A stretch of 64,000 bases of DNA from Rutpela maculata. Taxonomy: Eukaryota > Arthropoda > Insecta > Coleoptera > Cerambycidae. The notes beneath the pieces are model-generated. The model was not told the DNA's origin. It made no database searches and saw only the letters and a program-made list of their open reading frames with translations. Of the stretch, positions 49,396 through 60,600 are shown piece after piece. The first letter of the stretch is position 1. Each line of letters starts with the position of its first letter. Made by a program: the position numbers and the translations under genes. Location of the stretch: NCBI GenBank assembly GCA_936432065.2, contig OW386287.2:92113688-92177687 (forward strand), written 5' to 3'.

Positions 49396-50302
49396 TAATC
49401 ACTATGAAGTTTTTTAAAACACTAACAATAATTTTGGTAATATCCATGGACACATATCAACACCATGGACAGTTCATGTCCATGGTGATGATAAAATATA
49501 ATATTTTAGCATTTTTCAAGTAAATAATATTATCTAAAAAAAAATCTGATATATGGAGGGCCTTCTTGAACCTAATATGATCTTAATTTTACATATACTA
49601 GGCCTTTATACAAAAAAACTACTTGTCAGTTTGATACATGGTGTTGATGTATTAAAAAAATACATACCTCATTTAACACGTTTCACTCAAAAAAATCAAA
49701 ACAACGCAAAACACAGGACCACCTCTAATGCGCCAATATTCTTGGCTAGAGATGTCGGTCTCGGATGTCTGGGGCCGGGCAGGACGATTGCCCTTTACCC
49801 CAGTACATCTCTGTAGACCGGGGACCGGCCTCGTGCAGGGCGGGCGAACTTACTTTACGTCGGCCCCACTCACAAATGTGAGCGGTGCAGACGATTTCGG
49901 TCCACCTCCCTGGGTCCTGGCTCGTTGGACCTTGCTGGCTAAGGCCTCTTCTGGCGTTCTTCTTTCTTCATCTTCTGTTCTTCGCCAGCTTGTTTGCCCC
50001 CCGGGGGGTAGTCATCGGTCTGTTGGGTGTTTTGGGTTTGTGGCGGGAGTGACTGCCGGTACACAAGATGCCAAGAGGTATCCTGTCATCCGGATCATCG
50101 GTAGGGTAAGGATGAGCTGTGTAGCTCGAGGAAGGGCAGACCTAACTGCTTTGGTAGCATTTTCGGTCTGCCCGGAGCTAGGGGGACTACAGGTACTGGA
50201 CGGTTGTTTGTCCGGTACCCGCAGGGTCTTGGGTGGGTGGTTGGGTATCGTCATGTCTCTTCCATGGGGGTGGATCGTCGGTTGGTGGTATGTCTCTCAT
50301 AC

Positions 50303-52988
50303 TCACCCGTTATCCAGGAGCTGCACCTTCGGCCGCTTGTGCCTCGGAGCATCTGCTGGGTCATAGTCAGTTGCCTCCCTGACTAGTGGGTTCCCATGCT
50401 CCTCGGCAAGGGCGTACATCTTTCTGGCTCTCTGCTTGATGATCTCAGTGACCGGGGTGTAGTCCAGGTCCCTGTAGATGTCCTCGTTGCGGATGAACCA
50501 GGGTGCGTCGACTGCTGTTCTGAGGGCGACGTTCTCCACTCTCTGGATCTGATGGAGGTAGCTCTTTGCTTGGTAGCCACAAGCTACCGAAGCGTACGTC
50601 AGCTGAGGCCGGATGAGGGACCTGATAAGCGTGAGCTTGTTCCTCAGGTTGAGTCTGCTCTGTCTACCCGTCATCGGGTAGACAGAGCGTCTCGTCCTCC
50701 TAGCCTTCTTGACGATGGCCTCCGTGTTCAGTCTCCATGTTAGGCCTTTGTCCATGACCACGCCAAGGTAGTTGGCGGAGTCGTGCCATTGGATGTCCTC
50801 ACCAAACATGGAAACGTGACCTGTGGGGTTTTGTTTTCTTACCTTCTTGAAGAGTACCGCCTTGCTCTTCTCAGCGTTGACGGCTACCTTCCATCTGTTG
50901 CACCAGTCCTCTAGGAGGGTGGCCGCCTCCTGGAGGTTTCTGGTGGCTAGCCTGGCACTCCAGGATCTGGCAGTCAGGGCTGTGTCATCGGCGTAGAGGG
51001 CCATGGAGGTCCTCTCCGTCCGGGGTAGATCGGATGTGAAGACGGAGAACAAGTGCGGAGACAGCACTGAGCCTTGGGGGACTTCTGCCTCTATTGTTCT
51101 GTACGTGGACACCTTGTCCACGATCTTCACCCTCATTTGTCTCCTGTGGAGGTACGATCTCACTAGCTTGACGAGTGCAAGTACTCATCATTTTGGCTAG
51201 GAGACCGTCATGCCAGACCCTGTCGGAGGCTTTGGCAACGTCCAGGAACAGCGCTGCCGTGACCTGTCGTTGGTTGAACCCCTTTGTGACCTCCTCGGTG
51301 AGGCGGAGCACTTGGAGTTCGGTGGAGTGCCCTGTCCTGAAGGCGAACTGCTCGTCTGGGAGGACTTCCAGCTCTTCTGTCTTCTCGGCTATCCTCTTGA
51401 GTATGACTCGTTCGGCTACCTTACTCATCGCTGGGAGTAGACTGATGGGCCTGTAAGAGGAAGGAAACGTTAGGTTCTTACCTGGTTTTGGGATGACTAT
51501 GACGTCGGCCTTTTTCCACCTGGAAGGGAAGTGTCTCAACCTCAACATTGCGTTGATGATGTTGACCATCGCCGCTACTCCTTTCCAGGGCAGCTTCTTG
51601 AGGGCGATGTTCCCAATGCCATCACATCCTGTAGCTTTCCTGGGTTTTAGGCTCCTTAGGATCTCCTTGACCTCCTCGGGGGTGGTCGGGGGGATGTGGT
51701 CTTCATCTGGCAGACGGTTCATCCTACGTACCCTGCGCCTCACGTCGTCCTCCCAGTCCTCGTCCTCATCAGCGAGTTGGTTTTCCCTACACTGCAGTTC
51801 CAAGCTGTCAGCAAAAGCCTCGGCTTTTTCCTGGCGAGTGTAGACAACACCATTCTCTCCGTGGATCGGGGGCATGGGAGTCCGCCGGTTTCGCAGGGCC
51901 TGTTGGGTGGTCCAGATGCTCCTGTCCTGTGTGTCCAGGGATTCCAGGTGGCGTTGCCACCCTTCTTGTCTGTGTTCCTGAAGGGCGGCCTTGACTCTCC
52001 GGCTCAGGGTGTTGTAGTGTCTCCTGTCCTCCGGGAGTCGGGTTCTCTGGGCCCGTCTCTTGGCACTTCGTCTGTCCCGTATCAGCTGCCTGGTTTCTTC
52101 TGGGAGGTTTGCCAGGGGAGCTGGTGCTCGTCTCGTTTCCGTCTCGGTGGTATTTACCCTTAGTGCCGCCTGGATCGGGTCCTCCAGGGAGGTGATGGCC
52201 CTCTCCACGTCTGCCTCGGTTTCGAGTCTGGGAATGTGTGCGATGTTCCTCTGCAGTTCTGCACGGAACACTTCCCAGTCCGTCCTCCTTTTGATGAAAG
52301 TTGTCGTGTTCTCACCGTCCTTTTCTCCTAGTTCTAGGAGAATGGGGCTGTGATCGGTGGAACCATCCATCATGGCGGTGATTTCGGCTTCGAGGGGCAT
52401 CTCCTTCAGCATCGCAATGTCCAGGACATCCGGCCTACCAACACCATTGTCATGGGTCGGTCCCTCCGGGCCAAGGACCAGCAGGTTGCCATCGTGTCGT
52501 CCCAGGAATCGCAGTAGCTCTCGTCCTCGAGTGTTTGTAATCCTACTGTGCCATTCCGGGGACTTGGCGTTGAAATCGCTGATGGCAACCGTCTGGGTCC
52601 TTGGGGGAAGAACCGAGTCCAGGTCTGCGTCTAGCAGCATGTTGTTGGGTGGCTGGTAGCAGGAGACCACTCTGATGTCGCCATTTCGTGCCGTGGACAC
52701 TACTATGGCTGTGGCCTGCAGGTTCTCCATCTCTGGGAGTAGGATCGGGTGGTGTGCGATGCTCGTCTTCACTAGCAGGGCTACTCCTCTCATCACTCGT
52801 CTGTATGGCCCGGTCCAGTCCTTCCTGTATACGTGGTAGCCTGGGAAGTTGATAGCCTGGTCTGGTCGCAGCTTCGTTTCCTGCAGTGCCATGATGTCTA
52901 TGTCACCCCTGGCGAGGAGCTCCTCTACCTCGAGTTTGACATTCCACGATGCGACCTGCAGGAATCCCGGTTTGACCTGAAACAACAT
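50303..52988 (-). pseudogene. Jockey ORF2 (AP-endonuclease + RT), one frameshift
   Basis: It starts at the ATG within TAATG (52988). Endonuclease: ASWNVKLEVEELL, MALQETKL, AISDFNAKSPEWHSR, DGSTDHSP; the N-terminal motif looks short by a few residues after WNV. RT: YRPISLLPAMSKVAERVI, FAFRTGHSTELQVLRL, ALFLDVAKASDRVWHD, then a frameshift near 51170-51180, and EVPQGSVLSPHLFS, MALYADDTAL (catalytic YADD) in the second frame, ending at 50303. One lesion separates it from an intact gene of about 895 codons. The Ala-Ser in VAKASDRVW replaces the more usual AFD. Confidence 0.85.
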
Positions 52989-53010
52989 TATACATTAGTA
53001 AATGCTGGCA
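52974..53010 (-). promoter_or_regulatory. ORF1/ORF2 junction with TAATG and splice-acceptor-like motif
   Basis: On the element strand: TTTACTAATGTATAATGTTG followed by TTTCAGG. It contains the overlapping stop/start TAATG. A close variant (ATTACTAATATATATTTTAT then TTCAGG) occurs near the ORF1 start at 54457-54487. Possible roles: reinitiation coupling or 3' splice sites. Confidence 0.5.
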
Positions 53011-54535
53011 TTTGTGCAAAAAATGCGCTCATTGCTGAGCACATCTGTTGCATTTGTGCAAGCACCGCGGTGAGGTTTTGGGCCTCAGCGGGTGCCTGCT
53101 GCCTGGGGGCTGGGCCTGGGGTCTGTCCCTTCCCTGCCTTGCCCTGAGCTACCCTGGCGTAGCTCAGGCCTCCAGTTGTGGGTGTTGCCTTCTTTGGGGC
53201 AGCACCGGTCTGGGTCGGCTTGGCGGCGGGGGCTGGTTTCGCCGCCGCCGTCTTCTTGGGGTATTTGGGGCACCCTCTGTAACTGGCTGGGTGTGCCCCC
53301 TGGCAGTTGGCACACTTCGCCGGTACATTTCGGGGCTTCTCGCAGTCCCCGGAGTGGTGTGGCTCTGCACACTTCACGCACTTGGCCTGTGCGGTGCAGT
53401 GTCCTTGGGCATGGCCGAACCTTTGGCAGCGGTGACACTGCGCAATTGCCAGGGCGGCTTTCTGCCTCTCGGTCCTAACTACCAGTGAACAGCAGCGGCT
53501 CACCGATAGTATACTCTCCTCGTTGAGGGGGACCTGGACGAGCATCAGGGGGATCTCTTTCTTGGTCCTCCTTGATGTCATCCTGTGGATGGCTACGGGG
53601 TTGAAGCCCTGGGTCTGGAGGTCCTCCTTGACCTCCTCCCCGGTGACTCCGCTGGGGATCCCTCGGATCACTACTCGTAGTAGTCTGTCCTCTGGCAGGG
53701 CGTATGTGTGATATTCGTGCTTTTCCTGCGCGAACATCCTCGTCATACGGCGGTAGTCCTCGAGCGTTTGGGGCTCGATGGCGATCCCCTCTCGCACGGT
53801 CCTAGCCTTCGTGAATTTTATCCCTGACTCATCCAGCCTCTGCCGGACAGCCGACCAGGTCTCCGCCTTTCGGAGGATCACTGGTGGGATTTTGAGGTCC
53901 TTTTCCTTGGGGGTTGTTTGGCTGGGGGCCCTCTGCTCGGCCCGGCTGGTGGTTGGGGCCTCCTGGGTGCAGTTCTGCACCTGGGACTCCTGGTTGGCCT
54001 GCTTTTTCACCCTTGTCCTGGTGACAAGGGTGAATTCGCCGTCACTGTCCGTGTCGGCTTTTCGCTTGGGGGCCTCTTTAGGTGCTGCTTGCACCACTGG
54101 GGCCACCTGGGGCTTGGCCTGGGTCATGGCCTGGGCTTGGGCCTGGGCTTGGGGCTGGGCGGCCCTTTCGGTTCTCATGGCTGCCAGTACCGTCAGTAGC
54201 TCAGCGTGTTGGACACGGTGCTCCTCGATTTGGGTACGTTGTGCCTCCAATTGTTTTGCCATTTCGGCGCGTAGTTGAGCCATCCTTTGGGTCATCTCGT
54301 TTAGTTGTGCTTTCAGCACTTCATTTTCGGTCATGAGCTTATGGATGAGCTCATCCCTACTGTCCTCCTGTTCCATGGGTCTGGAGGTCCCTCTTTGAGA
54401 GGTACCGTCTTCCCCTTGGTCGGGCATACTGTCCTCCACAGTATTGTCCTGGCTTCCTGAAATAAAATATATATTAGTAATGTTGGGGATGAACTGGGAA
54501 AAGGAAGGAAAAGGTAAAATAAATGGTGTCTCCAA
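52988..54535 (-). CDS. Jockey ORF1 (Gag-like, three CCHC knuckles)
   Basis: A 515-codon frame. A coiled-coil-like segment (HKLMTENEVLKAQLNEMTQ) is followed by an Ala/Gln-rich linker, a PRE_C2HC-type domain (LLRVVIRGIPSGVTGEEVKE) and three knuckles: CHRCQRFGHAQGHC, CVKCAEPHHSGDC and CANCQGAHPASYRGC. This arrangement is standard for Jockey-clade ORF1 RNA-binding proteins. A second Met (MPDQGEDG) at about 54427 is an alternative start. The stop TAA overlaps the ORF2 ATG as TAATG. Confidence 0.88.
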   Translation of the reverse strand: METPFILPFPSFSQFIPNITNIYFISGSQDNTVEDSMPDQGEDGTSQRGTSRPMEQEDSRDELIHKLMTENEVLKAQLNEMTQRMAQLRAEMAKQLEAQRTQIEEHRVQHAELLTVLAAMRTERAAQPQAQAQAQAMTQAKPQVAPVVQAAPKEAPKRKADTDSDGEFTLVTRTRVKKQANQESQVQNCTQEAPTTSRAEQRAPSQTTPKEKDLKIPPVILRKAETWSAVRQRLDESGIKFTKARTVREGIAIEPQTLEDYRRMTRMFAQEKHEYHTYALPEDRLLRVVIRGIPSGVTGEEVKEDLQTQGFNPVAIHRMTSRRTKKEIPLMLVQVPLNEESILSVSRCCSLVVRTERQKAALAIAQCHRCQRFGHAQGHCTAQAKCVKCAEPHHSGDCEKPRNVPAKCANCQGAHPASYRGCPKYPKKTAAAKPAPAAKPTQTGAAPKKATPTTGGLSYARVAQGKAGKGQTPGPAPRQQAPAEAQNLTAVLAQMQQMCSAMSAFFAQMPAFTNV

Positions 54536-55222
54536 TGAGGGAGACTTTATTTATCTTTTACTATATTAGCGTCTTAAAAAAGACGTCTAATATTTCTCCT
54601 CTTCGACTTCAGTGTGGGGCTGCCACTTCGTAGTTCACTTCGCTTGGATCGTAGACACAACACTACTGCAGTACTGCACTGCACTGGTGGTCCGTACACT
54701 CCGACTGCTGGTTGAACTATCTGTGCCTCTAATGCTGATGGAGAACTGAGGTATATGGCAAATCTTGGTTTAATTTAGTATACTCATGTAGCGCACTCTG
54801 ATGGATTTATTTTAAAAAACACGATGGTCCATGGTGATGATGACATTATTGGTAACAGAGTAAAAATAGTACATGTCTCACAAATTCTGATTTTTATTAA
54901 AACTATTTTTATCTCTAGGAATTGCTTTACATGTATTCTATCAGAGACCAGAAATATTTAATCTTAGATTTCATGATATGTCTGTGTAAAGTTTATGAGA
55001 ATGCAGTGAACGTGTGTGGGTTACAGTCCATGGAGATGATAAATGGTCGTAAAACATTTTTTTTTCTCTAAGAATTTTTTTTTTCTTCTAATTTATTATT
55101 AGCATCATTGAAAGATAAGGCTATTCTGATATTACTACAATTTTTAAATCCTTAATTGGTTATTTATATTTTTAATATATTCGCTGGTTACATGAAATTT
55201 TACCATTTCGCTGGAATCACCC

Positions 55223-57303
55223 GAATAATCATTGGCAGTGTAACCAGCGACTCTTAAATTTTATAGCCCAGCAGTTCAAGATACTATCAAAGCAATATCT
55301 TCATACATTCGTGACATTGAGTCGACTATATAGATCTACTTTTCATTTCTTTTAAGCAGTAAAACCATGATAAAAGATTTAGTTGGTTAAACTGGATACC
55401 TTTAACATTGTTTTAGAGGTAGAATCAGGTATCTGGTAGAATTAAAATACTTTATTTTCAATTTAAATTTTTAATAAAAATCATTTGAAAATACAAAAAA
55501 AAAATTGTAAAATAAATATTTATAAAGTAACAGAAAAATAACTCTTTGATAATAAACATTAATAGCAATACTGTGCATTATTATAAAATATACAATACTA
55601 AGAACTTCTCTACCTCACGAAGTAAAATTTTAAATTTAACATTGTTTATAATAGGTTATAAATATTGAAAATATATTTTATAAGGAGAAAGAAAAACAAA
55701 ATAATTACAAAATTAAACGTGTTGCCTTTAAAACAAACTGTCTTACAGTGGTGGCTGGTGATGAAGTTGAGGCCCGAAATATATCAATATTTAATTGAAA
55801 GAGTATTAGAGAAAAATTGCCATCAAAAGTCATCATTTTTAATAAAAATCTCGCCATTTTCAAACTTCATATTTCAAAAATCAATTTAAAGCAGCAATAT
55901 TTCAAAACAGTGTAACTTTATAAAAAAAAACTAAATTTCTTGAAGAAATTGATATGTCAATCAATGTTTCATGCTTTTGAGAAAAAAATAAATCGTTAAA
56001 TTTTTTTTGATATTATATATGGCATTTTTTCTCCACAAAACTTCTATATAGGCTCATTAGTCATGTTTTAAAATATTGCTCCAAAACTAAAATATAGTAT
56101 AACCCACGATACTATGAAAAAGAGATACGCTCTTACGCACAGTTCCCCTTACCGCAGTGTCCACTGTTACGTAGCTTACTGATCAACTAGTTCAACTGAT
56201 ATTTTTTTTTAGATGTAAATTAAAATCACCTTAACTGAAGTGTTTACAAAGCTCATCCTTCGATAATAAAAAATTTCGATTCTTTCGATTGGTCGAGACA
56301 AAAGCCAATGTGAGAAAATTGTAAAATAATAGAAATAATTATTTTTTCGTTTCGGTCAACTCAAGAATGGGACAACGAATTAATCTCAAACTTTGTGTTT
56401 CACTCCATATTTGTTAACAAAATGTGTAAAATTTTAACAAGTACCTACCTGTAGAAAATATGAGTTTTTTTCTAAGGCTATGTCCAGAAACTATGAAAAT
56501 TTACAGGCGTGATTGTAAGGAGAAACTTTTTTATCTTTCGAAATAGACACCAAATATATCAAGGGCGTACGAAGATAAAGGATGGCGCTACCTTTTTTAT
56601 TTGAAACTTTTTTTTTTCTAGGATTAACCGTATACGCCCTCACGGACGAAATAGCGCAGAGAATGGTGTAAAAAGTTAGTATGTTGTTTAATGAAATCGA
56701 ATTTGAAAAACCAACGGCACAAAAAATCATATGTGCTTGCATCAATTATTTTGGAAGTGTTTTCACCAACATTTAAACACACAGCGGCCATATCGCTAAG
56801 TAAAAAAATGCTGACAAATGCAGTCTTTGAATTTTATGGAATTAAAAAGTAAAATATCTGCCTGCAAATTTCAGCTTTCTAGGTCTTATGGTTTTCGATG
56901 TATTTTTAGGCAGACATTATGGACACGTGGGTGCCGCGGGCTCGAAAGTGACCAGGGAGTGGTGCTATGCGCACAGCAGATCAAAAGTTAGTACTCATAC
57001 CGAGCGTATCTCCTATTTCATAGACTAATTATTTTAAAAAATGATATATAATAGTTGTATACAGAATATTCAATTTGAGCAATTAGTTACATCTTTAAAT
57101 AACCTTTCATTTATGGGGTAGGTGGATTTAATTACAATACTACAGATTTATTCATTTTAGTTTAGTTTAAATCTTCATATTCTTAAGTTGCCTGAAATTG
57201 TTTATTCGCTATTGATTAATAGGATATATAGGGGAATAGAACCCATAGGGGGAACCCATAGATGTTCCAGAATGTAATTATTGACAGTGGAATATCCACC
57301 TTA
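55223..57303. other. AT-rich, no gene recognised
   Basis: About 2.1 kb without a recognisable gene, RNA or bounded repeat. A CAGTGGTGGCTGGTGA word near 55746 resembles a DNA-transposon terminus but has no partner. Short open frames here show no features. Confidence 0.5.
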
Positions 57304-60038
57304 TAGCCAGGGAGATAGCGTTTCGCGTTAATATCTATAAAGCTAGATTTTTTCCCAAGAAAGTTTAGGTAGTGTCTATGATGAAGGTGCAATTCTACCA
57401 ATCTCTAAGTGTTGCAAACATGAGTTAAAAGCTAAACAATATGTTGCAAAGAGTTGCATAAATGTATTATATCTACAAGATTGAAATTTTACATAGATGT
57501 CATAAAAACATACCGGAAAATAATATTCTACCACGTCGAAAGAGTTGCCATGTCAGGTCTACCACCCATGCAAAGCGTGGAAAAAACAAATCTTTTACTT
57601 ATATCTACAAGGCTGAATTTTTTTTCTGGAATAGTTTATTGAATAAGACATCCGAAAAATACAGTCTACCAATTGTCTCATGTTGCTAAAGCCTCGGTAG
57701 ATGCAATGGAATGCAAGCGCATGACCGTGGCCGCTGTGCTCCGGGCCATTGCGGTTTGCAGAGAAGTTTTGCATTTTCCAACGCGGAATATTTTTACAAA
57801 GCTGATTTTTTGCCTACAAGCAATTTATGCACTATTTCAATTAAAAATCACATTCTACCTCCACTGAAAGGTGGCTAAATCTTTGGTAGACGTTGCCAAA
57901 ATGGCAATACATAGTCAAATCATGACCATTATATTCTTCATTAATATTAACGAACAGACAGTTTTCTTATAGATGTGTTAATAATCACTTTTATTTACTC
58001 CATTATGATCTATCTTTCGGCAAGGAAATTTATCTTTCAATTTAATTTTTTTTTTATGTCAAAGGAAATATATTCAACATATTAATAAATAATAAATTCA
58101 TGATCCTATGTAAATCTCTTTGTAAGAAATGATTATTTTTTATAACCTATTCAAAAAATTCATTCTTTAAAAGTTTATTATTATTTACCAATGTTACTGT
58201 CAATTAAATACTAAAATTATTCCGAAATCAGCTACGAGAGTGAATATGGAGATTCAGCTAGATATGTGTAGCAAAGAATTTGACAGTTAATTTGATTATA
58301 AAAATACTATGTGTCCTAATTCAATGATGATAATTAAATTTATTTTATTAAAACATTGTGTGATATTAATTTATATAAAAAATATCACATGAAAGTTTAA
58401 CAAATGGAAACTCAAACCCAATCCTTCAAAATCTCATCTACTCATATTTCACCATATTCTATCTGCTTCATCCCCAACATTAACACTATACAATCACACA
58501 ATCCAACCAGAAGAAATATTTAGGAATATTACTAGACAATAAAATGAACTTCAATCTTCACACTACACAAGCGAAAAAAAAAATACAATATCAAGAGCTA
58601 AACACTTCAGCAGCTTATCATATAAAAAAAGGGCATTACACAGACACAGCTAGCAAGATATACAAACTCATAAGCAGACCCACCATTGAATATGGCCATA
58701 TTCTGTTCCTAAACTGCAAAAACCAAGCTATAAAAAACTTAAAAGTTGCTGAAACACGCACGCTTAGATTGATCACAAAAATACGTCACCCTAACAACCC
58801 GATCCATAACCCTCCTAACAACCTGTTATACAACCTAACCCACACTCAACCTATACAAGAAAGACTCAAGCAGCTATCCAAAAAATTCGCTCAACGGGAA
58901 GAAAATATAAATTTAATATAAAAGTTCTGCTTAAGGAGAAACAACAGAAGATCTCGTCATAAACACCCACAACATACACTATGGGAAAGAATAAATGAGC
59001 TACAATAGTATTCTACAATAACCATTTTGTTTCAACTAAACATAATATAGATATTTTAGATTTATCATTACTATAAACATGTGGAAATACTCTTCTTTTT
59101 TTATTGTTTTTTTTAATAGACATATTTTGTAAATAGGCAGAAGGACCTCGGTCAATTGCCCTTTGAAATGTAAGGATTTCAATAAAGTTCTTGTATTATT
59201 ATTATCACATGAAACTATAATACCATATCGATAATGGGTGCAAGTAAAAAAAGCTACTTTCGATTCACTGAAAATAACCTTGCTTTATCTCTCACATTTC
59301 TATCCACAACGTTTCTATACCCTCTGAAATTTTTATACATGCTTTTGACTATTGAAAATTGAATAAAAAGAAGGAATTGAAATGATGCAAACTGTAAAAT
59401 TATTATCCACTAGGGAAAGAAATTCAGGTTGTCACAAATCGTTTAACTTTTTTTATGCCCTGTAATTTCAGCAACGTCTACCAAATATTTAGCCAACTTT
59501 CAGCAGAGGTAGAATGTGATATTTAGTCGAAATAGTGCATAAGCTGCTTGTAGATCAAAAATCAGCTTTGTAGATTAATATTCTGCGGCGGAAAATGCAA
59601 AAATTCTCTGCGAACTGCAACGGCTCGGAGCGCAGCAGCTGCAGTCACGCGCTTGCATTCCATTGCGTCTACCGAAGCTTTAGCAACATGAGACGATCGA
59701 TAGACTATTTTTTGGATATCTTATTCAGTAAACTATTTTAGAAAAAAATTTCAGCCTTGTAGATATAAGTAACCACACTTAGCGTGGGTGGTAGACTTGA
59801 CATGGCAACGCTTCCGACGCGGTAGAATATTATTTTCCGGTCTGTTTTTATGTCATTACATTTAATATAATACATTTATGCAACTTTTTGCAACATATTG
59901 TTTAATTTTTTACTCATGTTTGCAACACATAGATTGGTAGAACTGCACCTTCATTATAGATACTATCTAAACTTTCTTGGGAAAAAAATCTAACTTTATA
60001 GAAATAATTTTACGAAACTGTCGTTACCTCCCTGGCTA
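57304..60038. mobile_element. TIR element with about 600-bp inverted arms
   Basis: The arms 57304-57905 and 59455-60038 are inverse copies with moderate divergence, starting TAGCCAGGGAGRTARCG. The flanks suggest a TA (or TTA) duplication. Each arm is built from about four degenerate subrepeats of about 170-190 bp containing TATCTACAAGGCTGAATTTT, CCGGAAAATAATATTCTACC and CTCATGTTGC words. No transposase; the core holds an RT fragment. Superfamily unassigned. Confidence 0.75.
58395..59202 (+). pseudogene. Non-LTR RT fragment with target duplication
   Basis: An 808-bp insertion between direct repeats TATCACATGAAA (58383-58394 and 59203-59214). It encodes the RT thumb in two frames: WKLKPNPSKSHLLIF near 58405, then LDNKMNFNLHTTQAKKK (58544-58921) with ISRPTIEYGHILF and TRTLRLITKIRHP. 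The 3' end has AATAAAG and a short TAT tail. It is 5' truncated, with no catalytic motif. Confidence 0.75.
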
Positions 60039-60223
60039 TTAAAAAATGAACACATTCAAGCTCTGCAAGTTGACCCTTGCAGTGAAATGAATTGATATAA
60101 ATTATGTTTCTAGAAGTGTAGCAATTGATATCGTGCAAAGAGAGAACTTGGTTTTCAAAATCGTTTAATAAGCAGAACTAAAGTTGCAGTTTTTAATAAT
60201 ATATCTCTAATTGTAACTTACAA

Positions 60224-60600
60224 TTGATAGAGAATTGTTTAACAACATTTGCAGAAAGTGACATTAAACATCAACTTAAAAAATATACATTTTTTAAACC
60301 TTATAAGGCAGTCGACATAAAAAATAATTCCGATATATCTATAGAAACATTTTTAAAATGTTTACTATATAAAAAGCATATAGTTCGAGAATATTTGATT
60401 GACAATCAGTTTGTTATTAGAAATGGCTATGAGGCTATGGTATATTTTTCTAAGGCTACTGTTATATCAGTTATTTAAAGGACCTGGCACGTTCGATATG
60501 GAAAATTACTTTTGGTCAAATTGTGTGAAACCAATTTTATATTATAGAATTCTTCCCAGACAAAAGTCTCTATGGACACAAGTCCAACAAAGAGCTTAGC
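60224..60600 (+). pseudogene. Unrecognised protein remnant
   Basis: Frame 60224-60478 encodes KKYTFFKPYKAVDIKNN, FLKCLLYKKHIVREYLIDNQ and YEAMVYFSKATV. After a frameshift near 60450-60480, QLFKGPGTFDMENYFWSN and VKPILYYRILPRQKSLWTQ follow. The protein-like composition and smooth continuation across the shift argue for a real decayed gene, probably of mobile-element or viral origin. It is cut at about 60592 by a TIR element. I do not recognise the family. Confidence 0.45.

Larger units (their letters stand above)
49732..54725 (-). mobile_element. Jockey-clade non-LTR retrotransposon, near full length
   Basis: 4994 bp on the minus strand, bounded by a perfect 10-bp target duplication CCTCTAATGC (49722-49731 and 54726-54735). 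It has a 5' UTR of about 190 bp, ORF1, ORF2 and a GC-rich 3' UTR (49732-50302). There is no poly-A tail at the 3' junction. Base composition is much richer in GC than its AT-rich host element, marking it as a recent arrival. Confidence 0.9.
46342..55222 (-). mobile_element. Sola-like DNA transposon with nested Jockey element
   Basis: Imperfect TIRs of about 30 bp: GGGTGAATCCAGCGAAATAG at 46342 and, inverted from the right, GGGTGATTCCAGCGAAATGG. A perfect 4-bp duplication GAAT lies at 46338-46341 and 55223-55226. Subterminal words CCATGGWGATGAT recur on both sides (46530, 49480, 54830, 55020). A 4-bp TSD with a DDE-like gene fits the Sola superfamily; not confirmed. Without the Jockey insertion it is about 3.9 kb. 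Confidence 0.7.

Noticed and set aside
52833..54336. Long plus-strand frames opposite Jockey ORF1/ORF2
   Set aside because: Shadow frames in GC-rich coding DNA; the minus strand has the knuckle, endonuclease and RT motifs.
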